From Vibrio gazogenes (GTDB taxonomy: Bacteria > Pseudomonadota > Gammaproteobacteria > Enterobacterales > Vibrionaceae), in contig NZ_CP092587.1 in the NCBI RefSeq assembly GCF_023920225.1, positions 3,189,709 to 3,253,708 of the forward strand: a stretch of DNA of 64,000 nt, read 5' to 3'. This document shows positions 20,933 to 31,171 of this stretch, piece by piece (the first letter of the stretch is position 1; each line of letters opens with the position of its first letter). Position numbers and translations under genes: made by a program. Below the pieces are notes generated by a model. It was not told where the DNA came from. It ran no database searches and was given only the letters and a program-made list of their open reading frames with translations.

Positions 20933-22114
20933 TTACCCCTGCCCGGGCGCAGAATTTAAATGATGCTCCCGCACAGAATAACGTGGCTCCAGCCGCACAA
21001 AAAGCGCCGCAACGCCCATCAGCGCCATTCCCCAGAAAATGTTAGCGCCCCAGCTTTCAAATCCCCAGCCACTGATTGCCGTCATCGTTGCAATCACCGC
21101 CCCCAGAGGAATTGCATTGTACAGTGACTGTAATGCAACCATTCTCTCCGGTACAGCTTGTTGGATATAACGAATGGTCGCCAGATGTGCGACCGCAAAT
21201 GTCAGGCTGTGGAGTAATTGAATAAATACCAATGCGGCAAGCTCAGTGGTGAAAGCCGTCAAACTCCAACGCACCACAACCGCACAGGAAGAAAGCAAAA
21301 ACATCCCCCGGATCGACCACGAACCGAACAGGCGGCGACTGAGCGCAAAAATACAGATCTCCGCAATGACACCCAAACTCCACAGATAACCAATGATTTC
21401 TTCTGAATGTCCGACCGATTTCCAATACACGGAACTGAAACTGTAATAAGCCGCGTGACTCCCCTGAATCAGAGAAACCAGCACTAAAAACTTAATCACT
21501 TGCTTGTCTTTCAGCATGTCGATCAGTTTAGGGCGCACCACTTGTGTTTCGGTGTGCGTCACCGGATTGGGATTTGGCGCGCGCAGACTGATTAAAAATG
21601 TCACACTCATGCCCAATAACGCTGTATACAGAATCCAGTCATTCCCCCAATGCGCAACAATCCAGCCAACTACCAGCGAACCGACAATGAATGCAACCGA
21701 CCCCCACAACCGAGTCCGGCCGTAATCGAGCATTTTCATCTTGGTGTAGTAGTTTGCCAGCGTGTCCGAAAGCGGAATAATCGGCCCAAAGCAGGAATTA
21801 AACAGGATGGTTGCCAGCGCAATCCAGATCAGATGCGCCACGGCAAAAATATGCACGGCAATGAACCCAATCGCCAGCAGAGTCAACACTCTCAGCATCG
21901 GCACATACCATTCAGCGCGGTGGACTCTCGGCGTCACCAGTAAATTCGCCAGACAGCGGGTACCGAACGCGAGTCCCATAATCAGTCCGATATCGGTTGA
22001 TGCGACGCCTTCACTTTTGAGCCACAACGCCCAAAATGGCGTATAGATGCCATAGACAAAGAAAAAACCGAAATAATACTGAGAGATCCAACGGAACGGA
22101 GAAATACTGAGCAT
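20933..22114 (-). CDS. MFS transporter, 3-phenylpropionate (HcaT)-like
   Basis: A 393-residue inner-membrane major facilitator permease with about twelve hydrophobic segments. The N-terminal YYFGFFFVYGIYTPFWALWL, the GRTRLWGSVAFI loop between helices 4 and 5, and the QGSHAAYYSF segment at the start of the second half match the HcaT/LacY-related subfamily annotated as 3-phenylpropionate transporters. The real substrate in Vibrio is uncertain, since no hca catabolic genes are present. It is transcribed alone, convergent with the sugar operon and divergent from the CBS-domain gene. Confidence 0.82.
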   Translation of the reverse strand: MLSISPFRWISQYYFGFFFVYGIYTPFWALWLKSEGVASTDIGLIMGLAFGTRCLANLLVTPRVHRAEWYVPMLRVLTLLAIGFIAVHIFAVAHLIWIALATILFNSCFGPIIPLSDTLANYYTKMKMLDYGRTRLWGSVAFIVGSLVVGWIVAHWGNDWILYTALLGMSVTFLISLRAPNPNPVTHTETQVVRPKLIDMLKDKQVIKFLVLVSLIQGSHAAYYSFSSVYWKSVGHSEEIIGYLWSLGVIAEICIFALSRRLFGSWSIRGMFLLSSCAVVVRWSLTAFTTELAALVFIQLLHSLTFAVAHLATIRYIQQAVPERMVALQSLYNAIPLGAVIATMTAISGWGFESWGANIFWGMALMGVAALFVRLEPRYSVREHHLNSAPGQG

Positions 22115-22392
22115 AACAACCTACTGATGCAAAAAGCGACGGATGACGGATGTATTATGCTTTGAATGCCATATCAGGAAAAGGGAATATTACTCAACAC
22201 AATGTTTCCTCTATCTCTTATGTTTTCCCGATAATGACTCATCCTGACACTGATGCGTTGCAAACGTTATATTTCTTCTCTTTGAATTCATACCACTTGA
22301 GCCATCGTTGCTGGCATTAGACCAAAGTCGTCTGGAGGCAAATCAGATTTCAGCCAAAATTAAATCAGATGCCCTCGACCAGAAAGGTTGCT

Positions 22393-24213
22393 ATGCCAGA
22401 TAAATTCAATCTTCAGTCACCCCCATTTGATCGCCTGACCGCAGCACAACAGCAGCAGCTTCTCTCCGCGCTGGATGTCGCTTATTTTCGGTCGAGGGAC
22501 ACATTGTTGCATCGCGGTGAGAGTGGACAATATCTGCACATTCTCATCAAAGGTGTGGTTGAAGAACGCTCAGAAGATGGTCAGGAAGTCTTTGCTCACT
22601 ATGCGAGCGAAGATATTTTCGATGTTCGTTCCCTGCTTGACGGAACGGTCAAACATCAATATGTCGCACTGGAAGATACGCTGGCCTATCAATTGCCCAA
22701 ATCGGTTTTTCTGGATTTTTATCATCAGAACGGACAATTTGCGGCTTATTTTGATAGTAACCTCGCCACCCGTCAGGCGCTGCTCGAAAATGCACAACAG
22801 CAGCAGAACCTCGCAGAGTTCATTCTGACCAAAGTGGATCGGGAGATTTATCATCCACCAATCATCGTCACCCCGGAGCAAACTATCGCGGATGTCACAG
22901 GGTTGCTGAAAGACAACAACTGCGATGCCGCATTGGTACAGTTATCGGCAAACGACGCACGATTCACGCAGACAACGCATCCGTATGCCATTGTTACCCG
23001 AACGGACATGCTCCATGCTTTGGCATTAGATATGCGACCGGTCAACACACCGGTCGGTCAAATCGCCACCTTCCCGGTCTTTCAGGTGAATGATGGTGAG
23101 TTTCTATTTAATGCGATGGTGATGATGATCCGTAACCGGATCAAACGGATCATGGTATGTGACGGCAACCAAGCCGTTGGCATGTTGGATATGACCCAAA
23201 TTCTCAGTACCTTTTCCACCCACTCCCACGTACTGACACTGAGCATTGCCAGAGCATCCAGCATTGAAGAGCTGACCATTGCTTCCAATCAACAACACAA
23301 ATTAGTCGAAAACCTCGTCGGCAACGGCATCAGAACCCGTTTTATGATGGAGCTGATTGCCGCAGTCAATGAACAGATCATCGAGAAAGCCTTTGAACTC
23401 ATCGTACCGCCGGTGATGCAACAGCAATGCTGCCTGCTGGTCTTAGGCTCAGAAGGACGCGGAGAACAAATTCTCAAAACGGATCAGGACAATGCATTAA
23501 TCATCAAAGATGGGACAGCCTGGCCGGATTGCCAGCATGTGATGGATAAACTGACACATACCCTGATACAACTCGGTTATCCGGTCTGCCCGGGCAAAGT
23601 GATGGTCAACAATCCACACTGGGTGAGATCCCAGCGAAACTGGCAAACAACACTCTCACAATGGGTCGAGCAAGCCAAACCAGAACAAATCATGAATATC
23701 GCCATTATGGCGGATGCTCACGCCGTCGCTGGTAATCGGTCGCTGTTATATTCCGTGCGAGACCACCTCTCCGGGCTGATGGCTGATCAAGAGTTGATCC
23801 TGTCAGCTTTCACTCGCCCTGCACTGAATTTCTCCCTGCCGCTGACATTATTCGGTAATGTGAAATCCTCCAAATCAGGGCTGGATATCAAACAAGGCGG
23901 TATTTTCCCGATTGTCCATGGTATCCGGGCGCTGAGTCTGGAATACCGGATAACAGAACAAAACACGTTCAAGCGTATCGAAGCACTCACTCAAAAACGC
24001 GTGCTGGAACAACAAACCGCAGACAATCTGAGTGAAGCGCTCAAACTCTTCTTTAAGCTCCGGCTCATACAACAGCTGCAACAACCGGAACGCCATAATC
24101 ATTTGGACATTAAATTACTCGACAGCACGGAACGGGACTTATTGCGTCATAGCTTGCATATCGTCAAAAAATTCAAGCAATGGTTATCATATCACTACCA
24201 GATTAGAGACTAA
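22393..24213 (+). CDS. cNMP-binding/CBS/DUF294 nucleotidyltransferase-like protein
   Basis: A 606-residue putative signalling protein. Domains in order: an N-terminal cyclic-nucleotide-binding fold (about 15-130, with HRGESGQYLHILIKGVVEE), a pair of CBS domains (about 150-270), a DUF294 nucleotidyltransferase-type domain with LGSEGRGEQ and the acidic KTDQDNALI, and a C-terminal DUF294 helical domain. This is the GlnD-like layout of DUF294 proteins, which may transfer nucleotides to an unknown target. The ATG at 22393 has AAAGG five bases upstream; an earlier in-frame ATG at 22369 has none. Four bases separate it from the exonuclease gene, so they are coupled. The pair sits between crbS and acs, suggesting a role in acetate or energy metabolism. 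Confidence 0.85.
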   Translation: MPDKFNLQSPPFDRLTAAQQQQLLSALDVAYFRSRDTLLHRGESGQYLHILIKGVVEERSEDGQEVFAHYASEDIFDVRSLLDGTVKHQYVALEDTLAYQLPKSVFLDFYHQNGQFAAYFDSNLATRQALLENAQQQQNLAEFILTKVDREIYHPPIIVTPEQTIADVTGLLKDNNCDAALVQLSANDARFTQTTHPYAIVTRTDMLHALALDMRPVNTPVGQIATFPVFQVNDGEFLFNAMVMMIRNRIKRIMVCDGNQAVGMLDMTQILSTFSTHSHVLTLSIARASSIEELTIASNQQHKLVENLVGNGIRTRFMMELIAAVNEQIIEKAFELIVPPVMQQQCCLLVLGSEGRGEQILKTDQDNALIIKDGTAWPDCQHVMDKLTHTLIQLGYPVCPGKVMVNNPHWVRSQRNWQTTLSQWVEQAKPEQIMNIAIMADAHAVAGNRSLLYSVRDHLSGLMADQELILSAFTRPALNFSLPLTLFGNVKSSKSGLDIKQGGIFPIVHGIRALSLEYRITEQNTFKRIEALTQKRVLEQQTADNLSEALKLFFKLRLIQQLQQPERHNHLDIKLLDSTERDLLRHSLHIVKKFKQWLSYHYQIRD

Positions 24214-24217
24214 GCCC

Positions 24218-24841
24218 ATGAACCGAATCTCACGCCGATACTGGTACTACAAACTCAAAGATTCCGCTTATCGGTGCCTGTTCTTACCACCGGAGCATCA
24301 GGAAGTCGTCTCACTGGATTGCGAAACAACCAGCCTCAATCCGCAACAGGCAGAGCTGGTTTCAATTGCCGCCACAAAAATTATCGGCAATCGGATTCTG
24401 ACCAGTCAGTCATTTGAAGTGAAGCTGTGCGCCCCCAGAACATTGAATGCAGATTCAGTTCGCATTCACCAGATCCGCCATCAGGATCTCAGTGATGGCC
24501 TCACTGAAGCCGAAGCTCTGATCCAGTTATTGGATTTTATCGGTAACCGGCCGCTGGTGGGTTATCACATTCGCTATGATAAAACCATTCTCGATATCGC
24601 CTGCCGTAAACATCTGGGCTTTCCGCTACCGAACCGCCTGATTGAAGTGAGCCAACTCTACCATGAACAACTGGAAAGAATGCTACCGAATGCCTATTGC
24701 GATCTCAGTCTGGAAGCCATTTGCCGTCATTTGGATCTGCCGTTGCAAAACAAACATGATGCTTTACAAGATGCGCTCTCTGCGGCGTTGGTATTTGTGC
24801 GTTTGACTCAAGGCGATCTGCCCACCTTCTCTTCAGCTTGA
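24218..24841 (+). CDS. DEDDh 3'-5' exonuclease (DnaQ-like)
   Basis: A 207-residue protein with the DEDDh exonuclease fold, like the DNA polymerase III epsilon subunit but shorter and separate. The first motif DCETTSLN gives the Asp/Glu pair, YHIRYDKTILD the second aspartate, and NKHDALQDALSAA the final His and Asp. All metal-binding residues are therefore present. The start MNRISRRYWYY lies four bases after the upstream stop; the frame is open further back, but only as a shadow of the CBS gene. It is coupled to the DUF294 protein; nuclease and nucleotidyltransferase pairs of this kind are recurrent but uncharacterised. Confidence 0.85.
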   Translation: MNRISRRYWYYKLKDSAYRCLFLPPEHQEVVSLDCETTSLNPQQAELVSIAATKIIGNRILTSQSFEVKLCAPRTLNADSVRIHQIRHQDLSDGLTEAEALIQLLDFIGNRPLVGYHIRYDKTILDIACRKHLGFPLPNRLIEVSQLYHEQLERMLPNAYCDLSLEAICRHLDLPLQNKHDALQDALSAALVFVRLTQGDLPTFSSA

Positions 24842-25136
24842 ACGCGGTCATTTTCTGCGAGGAACCACTCACAACAAACCGTGTTCCCGACACTTGTGAC
24901 ACCTTGAATCACAATGATTTTTTTACTCACAGATCTCATTTAGCCTAAAGTCTAATTGTGCAATTCCCCTATCTGAACAAGAGTTATTACACCTAGGTAA
25001 CCTCAAAGCACGCCAATCGGGTGAGTTCGAGTTCATTTGGGTACAAGAATTTCAGATCCTCCGGAAATATTTATTACAAGTCCAAATCAATCATGATGAA
25101 CCGGAGCGGTCCCTGCATTCAAAAGGAGAAGAAGCT
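24842..25136 (+). promoter_or_regulatory. acs upstream control region
   Basis: A 295-base non-coding stretch ahead of acs. It contains a spaced dyad TTGTGA (24894-24899) / TCACAA (24909-24914) with nine bases between, which is CRP-like in sequence but too widely spaced for CRP. A strong Shine-Dalgarno (AAAAGGAG) precedes the ATG. CrbR control is expected from the V. cholerae system; its site was not located. Confidence 0.5.
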
Positions 25137-27086
25137 ATGAGTGATGTTCATGTTTATCCGGTTAAGAACAATATTAAAGAACATACCCACGCGGATAACG
25201 ACACTTACTTATCAATGTACCAACGCTCAGTTAGCGACCCAGAGGGATTTTGGAAAGAACACGGGCAAATCGTCGACTGGATAACCCCTTACACCAAAGT
25301 AAAGCAAACCTCATTTGATACCGGCCACGTGGACATCCGCTGGTTTGAAGATGGGACGCTGAACGTTTCTGCCAACTGTATTGACCGCCACCTCGCGGCG
25401 CACGGTGATGACGTGGCAATTATCTGGGAAGGTGATAACCCGAATGAAGATAAAACGTTAACCTTCAACCAACTCCATCAAGACGTCTGCCGCTTTGCCA
25501 ATGTTCTGAAAGATCAGGGGGTGCGGAAGGGCGACGTTGTTTGTCTTTATATGCCAATGGTGCCGGAAGCCGCGGTTGCCATGCTGGCTTGTACCCGGAT
25601 CGGTGCAGTCCATACCGTGGTTTTCGGGGGTTTCTCCCCGGAAGCACTCGCAGGACGCATCATCGACTCCGACGCCAAAATAGTCATTACCGCAGATGAG
25701 GGTGTCCGGGGCGGACGAGCAGTACCACTGAAGAAAAATGTCGATGAAGCCCTGACCAATCCTGAAATCAAAACTATCAGTAAAGTGGTAGTACTAAAAC
25801 GCACGGGTGGCAGTATCGACTGGCATGATCACCGGGATGTCTGGTGGCACGAGTCGACGTCTAAAGCATCGGATCACTGCCCGGCAGAACCTATGAAAGC
25901 AGAAGATCCACTGTTCATCCTGTACACGTCCGGTTCCACAGGTAAACCCAAAGGTGTTTTACATACAACCGGGGGTTATCTGGTTTATGCCGCCATGACC
26001 TTCAAGTATGTTTTCGACTACCAGCCCGGAGAAGTCTTCTGGTGTACCGCGGATGTCGGCTGGATCACCGGTCACACCTATCTGGTTTACAGCCCGCTTG
26101 CCAATGGCGCGAAAACCATTCTGTTTGAAGGTGTCCCGAACTATCCGAATACCAACCGAATGAGTCAGGTAGTCGATAAGCATCAAGTGAATATTCTCTA
26201 TACTGCACCGACGGCAATCCGGGCACTGATGGCAAAAGGCAATGAAGCCATCGACGGTACCTCACGAGACAGTTTACGCATCATGGGATCGGTCGGTGAA
26301 CCGATCAATCCGGAAGCGTGGGAATGGTATTACCGGACGATTGGTAATGAAAAATCCCCGATTGTCGATACATGGTGGCAAACAGAAACGGGCGGTATTC
26401 TGATCACACCGCTTCCCGGAGCAACTGCGTTGAAACCCGGCTCAGCCACGCGGCCATTCTTCGGTGTCCAACCCGCCTTGGTCGATAACGTGGGCAATCT
26501 CATTGACGGGGCAGCAGAAGGGAATCTGGTGATTCTCGACTCTTGGCCCGGCCAAATGCGTACGGTATACGGAGATCATGAACGGTTTGAACAGACCTAT
26601 TTCTCCACTTTCAAAGGCATGTACTTTACCGGTGACGGTGCCCGCCGCGATGAAGACGACTATTACTGGATTACCGGTCGTGTCGATGACGTCCTCAATG
26701 TTTCCGGTCACCGTATGGGAACCGCAGAAGTCGAATCCGCGCTGGTGGCATTCGATAAGATTGCAGAAGCCGCTGTCGTCGGGATTCCACACGATATAAA
26801 AGGTCAGGCAATTTATGCCTACATCACTCTTAATGATGGTATCTATCCATCTTCTGAACTGCATAAAGAAGTCAAAGAGTGGGTGCGTAAAGAGATTGGC
26901 CCAATCGCCACACCGGATGTATTGCACTGGACCGATGCGCTGCCTAAAACTCGCTCCGGAAAAATCATGCGCCGAATTCTGCGCAAGATTGCCAACGGAG
27001 ACACCAGCAATCTGGGCGATACATCAACACTCGCAGACCCAAGTGTGGTTGATAAGCTGATCGCAGAGAAAGCAGCTCTCAGTTAA
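25137..27086 (+). CDS. acs: Acetyl-CoA synthetase
   Basis: A 649-residue AMP-forming enzyme that activates acetate to acetyl-CoA via acetyl-AMP, allowing growth on excreted acetate. The AMP-binding motif [12 protein letters not shown], the TWWQTETGG motif, [23 protein letters not shown], and the C-terminal [13 protein letters not shown] with catalytic Lys609 are all present. Lys609 is the lysine that Pat/CobB-type systems acetylate in other bacteria. Length is that of standard Acs. It is the output gene of the CrbS/CrbR acetate switch, and crbS lies upstream in this window. A strong terminator follows. Confidence 0.96.
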   Translation: MSDVHVYPVKNNIKEHTHADNDTYLSMYQRSVSDPEGFWKEHGQIVDWITPYTKVKQTSFDTGHVDIRWFEDGTLNVSANCIDRHLAAHGDDVAIIWEGDNPNEDKTLTFNQLHQDVCRFANVLKDQGVRKGDVVCLYMPMVPEAAVAMLACTRIGAVHTVVFGGFSPEALAGRIIDSDAKIVITADEGVRGGRAVPLKKNVDEALTNPEIKTISKVVVLKRTGGSIDWHDHRDVWWHESTSKASDHCPAEPMKAEDPLFILYTSGSTGKPKGVLHTTGGYLVYAAMTFKYVFDYQPGEVFWCTADVGWITGHTYLVYSPLANGAKTILFEGVPNYPNTNRMSQVVDKHQVNILYTAPTAIRALMAKGNEAIDGTSRDSLRIMGSVGEPINPEAWEWYYRTIGNEKSPIVDTWWQTETGGILITPLPGATALKPGSATRPFFGVQPALVDNVGNLIDGAAEGNLVILDSWPGQMRTVYGDHERFEQTYFSTFKGMYFTGDGARRDEDDYYWITGRVDDVLNVSGHRMGTAEVESALVAFDKIAEAAVVGIPHDIKGQAIYAYITLNDGIYPSSELHKEVKEWVRKEIGPIATPDVLHWTDALPKTRSGKIMRRILRKIANGDTSNLGDTSTLADPSVVDKLIAEKAALS

Positions 27087-27121
27087 AACGACCTGAAATT
27101 CAAATAAATGATCCTGAACTG

Positions 27122-27152
27122 TGAAGCCATCTCTCCGATGGCTTCATTTTTT
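27122..27152 (+). terminator. acs terminator
   Basis: Arms TGAAGCCATC (27122-27131) and GATGGCTTCA (27137-27146) with a TCTCC loop, followed directly by six T bases. Confidence 0.94.
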
Positions 27153-27671
27153 AAGGCCAACTCAAACAGTACAGATCGGGTTGCACTATATTCTTCCCAG
27201 TCTTGTTCTACCCTGCTTTGCTCTTTCCCCCAGTCTCACTTATTTGAACGAATGTCACAATTTCTGAATTCAACACCTTTTTGCCGTCAAATCACCATTC
27301 CGTCTGCATTGAAAATCAAGTGGGATAGCTTCTTCTAACGGTCATCCCTTTCTGTACTGCGCTTCGCTGGACCATACCGCTGGACCAAGTTTATTGTGAT
27401 TTCCACAAAACCATTTCTGATCTTTATGGTCATAAGACGATAAAGATATAGTTATCAATTTTCCGCAGAGCACGTAGAACTTGGGATCCCCTCCCTCTCT
27501 CATTACCCGAAATGGTGATTAGACCAGTAATTTGCTGCCATTTGTGTTGAATTAGCTATAATCAGGAGCAATTCACCGTTTTTTGATTTTCTTGAAAAAA
27601 AATTGTGTGAAAAAACCTAAAATATGGGAACATGTAAACAAGACCTCATTATTGAGTAAGATGACGACACA
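27153..27671 (+). promoter_or_regulatory. Long leader/promoter region of aroQ-accBC
   Basis: About 520 non-coding bases. It carries a tandem 10-base repeat CGCTGGACCA (27365-27374 and 27378-27387), a weak dyad TTGTG/CACAA near 27394-27408, and a perfect -10 box TATAAT (27557-27562) with a poor -35. Long upstream regions are typical of accBC, whose expression is growth-rate controlled in other bacteria. Confidence 0.5.
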
Positions 27672-28121
27672 ATGACGACAAAATTACGTATTCTTGTGCT
27701 AAACGGTCCTAACCTGAATTTACTGGGCCTACGTGAACCGGCACATTACGGATCTCAAACGCTCCCCCAGATTATTGACCGACTCCGTTACCAAGCCGAT
27801 CAAGCTGGTGTTGAGCTAGAGCATCTGCAATCGAATCGTGAGTATGAACTGATCGAAGCGATTCATCAGGCATACGAAAACATTGACTTCATCATTATCA
27901 ACCCTGCCGCATTTACCCATACCAGTGTTGCACTGCGGGATGCGCTTTTGGGGGTCAATATTCCTTTTATTGAGGTACACCTTTCTAATGTTCATGCCCG
28001 AGAACCTTTCCGCCACCATTCTTATTTATCAGATAAGGCACACGGTGTTATTTGCGGTTTAGGTGCTCAGGGCTATGAATTTGCGTTGTCGGCAGCCATT
28101 ACCAAACTGCAGGCAAAATAA
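27672..28121 (+). CDS. aroQ: 3-dehydroquinate dehydratase, type II
   Basis: A 149-residue type II dehydroquinase that converts 3-dehydroquinate to 3-dehydroshikimate in the shikimate pathway; the family is dodecameric. The N-terminal [18 protein letters not shown] contains the catalytic tyrosine and arginine of the lid, [16 protein letters not shown] follows, and [17 protein letters not shown] carries the catalytic histidine. It is the first gene of aroQ-accB-accC, the standard gammaproteobacterial order. It shares the long upstream leader and is separated from accB by 62 bases. Confidence 0.96.
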   Translation: MTTKLRILVLNGPNLNLLGLREPAHYGSQTLPQIIDRLRYQADQAGVELEHLQSNREYELIEAIHQAYENIDFIIINPAAFTHTSVALRDALLGVNIPFIEVHLSNVHAREPFRHHSYLSDKAHGVICGLGAQGYEFALSAAITKLQAK

Positions 28122-28183
28122 CACTCGACATCCCGCAGCTGTTGTTCGGGTTGTCTTATTCACAAGATCAAAGAGAAAAGACA

Positions 28184-28645
28184 ATGGATATTCGTAAAAT
28201 AAAAAAACTTATCGAATTAGTTGAAGAGTCGGGCATTGCTGAGTTGGAAATTTCTGAAGGTGAAGAGTCAGTACGCATCAACCGTTACGGCGCGCCAGCT
28301 TCATCACCCATCCAGTATGCGCCAGCCCAATATGCACCTGCGCCAGTCGCAGCCCCTGCGGCACCCGCAGCAGAAGCTGTCAGCGCACCGGCAGAAGCAC
28401 CACAACCAACCGGTCATCAAGTGCTTTCTCCAATGGTCGGTACTTTCTATAGCTCTCCGAGCCCAGATGCAGCACCATTCGTAAAAGTTGGTCAGAAAGT
28501 GAGTGTCGGCGATCCACTATGTATTGTTGAAGCCATGAAAATGATGAACCAAATCGAATCTGACAAATCAGGTGTCGTCAAAGCAATTCTCGCTGAAAAC
28601 GGTCAGCCAGTTGAGTTCGATCAGCCTCTTGTTATCATCGAATAA
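28184..28645 (+). CDS. accB: Biotin carboxyl carrier protein of acetyl-CoA carboxylase
   Basis: A 153-residue carrier whose biotin is carboxylated by AccC and then donates CO2 to acetyl-CoA, the first step of fatty acid synthesis. The start [16 protein letters not shown] (ATG 28184) is family-typical; a longer frame from 28142 is rejected. A flexible Ala/Pro-rich linker spans about residues 45-75. The C-terminal biotinyl domain carries the EAMKMMNQ motif with biotin on Lys119, and the protruding thumb segment is present. BirA, encoded at 0.4-1.4 kb, attaches the biotin. accC follows after 14 bases. Confidence 0.97.
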   Translation: MDIRKIKKLIELVEESGIAELEISEGEESVRINRYGAPASSPIQYAPAQYAPAPVAAPAAPAAEAVSAPAEAPQPTGHQVLSPMVGTFYSSPSPDAAPFVKVGQKVSVGDPLCIVEAMKMMNQIESDKSGVVKAILAENGQPVEFDQPLVIIE

Positions 28646-28659
28646 TTGAGGTCAAATTG

Positions 28660-30006
28660 ATGCTAGATAAAATTGTCATCGCGAACCGGGGTGAAATTGC
28701 ACTCCGTATTCTTCGCGCCTGTAAAGAGCTAGGGATCAAAACGGTCGCTGTCCATTCCACAGCAGACCGAGACCTCAAACATGTCTTACTTGCTGATGAA
28801 TCCATCTGTATTGGACCTGCACGTAGTATTGATAGCTACTTAAATATTCCACGCATTATCTCAGCAGCAGAAATCACGGGAGCAGTTGCGATTCACCCGG
28901 GCTACGGCTTCCTGTCTGAAAATGCAGATTTTGCTGAGCAAGTTGAAAAATCAGGCTTCATTTTCGTCGGTCCGAAAGCAGAAACCATCCGCCTGATGGG
29001 GGATAAAGTTTCCGCGATCGCCTCGATGAAGAAAGCTGGCGTGCCTTGTGTACCGGGTTCAGACGGCCCGCTCGGAGACGATGTCGAGAAAAATAAATCT
29101 ATCGCGAAGCGTATCGGTTATCCGGTAATTATTAAGGCATCCGGTGGCGGTGGCGGTCGTGGTATGCGTGTAGTTCGCAGTGAAGCAGAACTCATTCAGT
29201 CCATCATCATGACTCGTACCGAATCCAAAGCAGCATTCAACAACGATATGGTTTACATGGAGAAATTCCTGGAGAACCCACGTCACGTTGAAGTTCAGGT
29301 TATTGCCGACGGTCAGGGTGGTGCGATCCACTTGGGCGAGCGTGACTGTTCAATGCAACGTCGTCACCAGAAAGTTGTTGAAGAAGCACCGGCACCGGGT
29401 ATTACCGAAGAAATGCGTAAATACATCGGTGAACGCTGTACACGCGCCTGTGTTGAAATCGGCTACCGGGGTGCGGGTACATTTGAATTCCTCTATGAAA
29501 ACGGCGAGTTCTATTTCATTGAAATGAACACCCGGATTCAGGTCGAACACCCGGTTACAGAAATGGTCACCGGTGTGGATCTGATCAAAGAGCAACTTCG
29601 CGTTGCGGCAGGTCAGCCGCTGTCATTCACACAGGATGATATCAAACTGCGCGGCCATGCGATTGAGTGTCGTATCAATGCCGAGGATCCGGAGCGTTTT
29701 CTCCCGTCACCGGGTAAAATTGAACGCTTCCACGCTGCCGGTGGGATGGGCATTCGTTGGGAATCTCATATCTACTCCGGTTATACCGTGCCAGCGTACT
29801 ATGATTCGATGATTGGTAAACTGATCGCCTACGGTGAAAACCGTGATGTTGCAATCGCGCGGATGAAGAATGCCCTCAACGAAATGATTGTTGAAGGGAT
29901 CAAAACCAACATCCCGCTCCAGTTGAAAATCATGAACGATGAAAACTTCCAGCATGGTGGTGCCAACATCCACTATCTGGAGAAAAAACTCGGTATCGAC
30001 CAATAA
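28660..30006 (+). CDS. accC: Biotin carboxylase AccC
   Basis: A 448-residue ATP-grasp enzyme that carboxylates the biotin on AccB using bicarbonate and ATP. It shows the N-terminal [23 protein letters not shown], the glycine-rich ATP lid [37 protein letters not shown], and the metal-binding [14 protein letters not shown]. The ATG at 28660 is used; the preceding in-frame TTG is not. Sequence is essentially that of E. coli AccC. It is the last gene of the aroQ-accBC operon and is followed by a strong terminator. Confidence 0.97.
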   Translation: MLDKIVIANRGEIALRILRACKELGIKTVAVHSTADRDLKHVLLADESICIGPARSIDSYLNIPRIISAAEITGAVAIHPGYGFLSENADFAEQVEKSGFIFVGPKAETIRLMGDKVSAIASMKKAGVPCVPGSDGPLGDDVEKNKSIAKRIGYPVIIKASGGGGGRGMRVVRSEAELIQSIIMTRTESKAAFNNDMVYMEKFLENPRHVEVQVIADGQGGAIHLGERDCSMQRRHQKVVEEAPAPGITEEMRKYIGERCTRACVEIGYRGAGTFEFLYENGEFYFIEMNTRIQVEHPVTEMVTGVDLIKEQLRVAAGQPLSFTQDDIKLRGHAIECRINAEDPERFLPSPGKIERFHAAGGMGIRWESHIYSGYTVPAYYDSMIGKLIAYGENRDVAIARMKNALNEMIVEGIKTNIPLQLKIMNDENFQHGGANIHYLEKKLGIDQ

Positions 30007-30018
30007 TCCGCAGTAGCT

Positions 30019-30060
30019 GAACAAAATGTTAAGCCTCCCTTCGGGGAGGTTTTTTTGTTC
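30019..30060 (+). terminator. aroQ-accBC terminator
   Basis: A core stem CCTCCC (30034-30039) / GGGAGG (30044-30049) with a TTCG tetraloop and a run of seven T bases. Outer arms GAACAAAA (30019-30026) and TTTTGTTC (30053-30060) extend it. Confidence 0.94.
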
Positions 30061-30146
30061 AACTTTTTTGTTCAAGACAAGCCCTATTCAAAAAATGAAT
30101 ATCTGCTACACTCTCGGCCATTCAACCCACGGAAAGAGTCAATCAC

Positions 30147-31031
30147 ATGCCTTGGATTCAAATTAAACTCAATGCCAACAACGATAATGCCGAAACAATC
30201 GGTGATATGTTGATGGAAGACACAGGCGCGTTATCCGTCACATTTCTTGACGCGAAAGACACACCAGTCTTTGAACCCCTTCCGGGAGAAACTCGCCTTT
30301 GGGGAGATACCGATGTGCTCGCGTTATATGACGCAGAAGCAGATACCGATACCATCGTTGCACAAATCAAGGCCAGCCAACTTCTGCCTGCGGACTTCTC
30401 TTATAAAGTCGAACAGATTGAAGATAAAGACTGGGAACGGGAATGGATGGATAATTTCCACCCGATGAAATTTGGCAATCGCCTGTGGATTTGTCCTAGC
30501 TGGAAAGAGATTCCCGACCCGGACGCTGTCAATGTGATGCTGGATCCCGGCTTGGCATTCGGCACCGGCACACATCCGACAACAGCCTTATGTTTAGAAT
30601 GGCTCGAAGGGCTGGATCTCAGCGGCAAAACCGTAATTGATTTCGGGTGCGGCTCTGGCATTCTGGCGATTGCAGCAATTAAGTTGGGTGCCAAGCAAGT
30701 GATTGGTGTCGATATTGATCCACAAGCCTTACTCGCTTCCAAAGACAACGCCCAGCGCAATGGCGTAGAAAACCAGCTCGCGGTTTACCTGCCGCAAAAT
30801 CAGCCCGACAACCTCAGTGCCGATATTGTAGTGGCAAACATTCTGGCCGGCCCGCTCAAAGAGCTTGCTCCGGTCATTCAGTCTCTGGTTCGTCCCGGTG
30901 GACAACTGGCAATGTCAGGCGTGTTAGAGACCCAGGCTGAAGAAGTTGCCAGTTTCTATCGCAACCAGTTTGATATCGAGCCCATTATTGAAAACAACGA
31001 ATGGTGTCGGATTTCTGGTCAAAAGAAATAA
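30147..31031 (+). CDS. prmA: Ribosomal protein L11 methyltransferase PrmA
   Basis: A 294-residue SAM-dependent enzyme that trimethylates several residues of ribosomal protein L11. An N-terminal L11-recognition domain ([36 protein letters not shown]) is followed by the methyltransferase domain, with [14 protein letters not shown], the SAM loop [15 protein letters not shown] and the acidic VDIDPQA. A KEBP-like [10 protein letters not shown] motif follows. It lies between accC and dusB-fis with its own promoter region behind the accC terminator; the same order is found in E. coli. Confidence 0.95.
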   Translation: MPWIQIKLNANNDNAETIGDMLMEDTGALSVTFLDAKDTPVFEPLPGETRLWGDTDVLALYDAEADTDTIVAQIKASQLLPADFSYKVEQIEDKDWEREWMDNFHPMKFGNRLWICPSWKEIPDPDAVNVMLDPGLAFGTGTHPTTALCLEWLEGLDLSGKTVIDFGCGSGILAIAAIKLGAKQVIGVDIDPQALLASKDNAQRNGVENQLAVYLPQNQPDNLSADIVVANILAGPLKELAPVIQSLVRPGGQLAMSGVLETQAEEVASFYRNQFDIEPIIENNEWCRISGQKK

Positions 31032-31063
31032 CCACAACGAATGTGACTGACTAATTGACTGAA

Positions 31064-31150
31064 AAATCGGCAATTTATAAAAACAAATTGTAAATGCTCA
31101 AATATTAGTCTTTTCACACCGCGAAAAAATGCGTAAAATGCGCGCCCTTG
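31064..31150 (+). promoter_or_regulatory. dusB-fis promoter
   Basis: A -35-like TTTCAC (31112-31117) and -10 TAAAAT (31134-31139) with 16 bases between, followed by a GC-rich discriminator GCGCGCCC. An A/T-rich stretch upstream resembles an UP element. This arrangement is that of the stringently controlled, growth-rate-dependent fis promoter of enteric bacteria. Confidence 0.75.
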
Positions 31151-31171
31151 CTGCCTTATAACTGTAATGAC

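Noticed and set aside
22255..22275. PurR-like half site (GCAAACGTT) between the MFS and CBS genes
   Set aside because: Only the central half matches the palindrome, and neither neighbour is a purine gene.
26442..26927. 161-codon frame antisense to acs
   Set aside because: It lies wholly inside acs; codon structure follows the sense gene.
27108..27338. 76-codon frame after acs
   Set aside because: It overlaps the acs terminator hairpin and has no Shine-Dalgarno.
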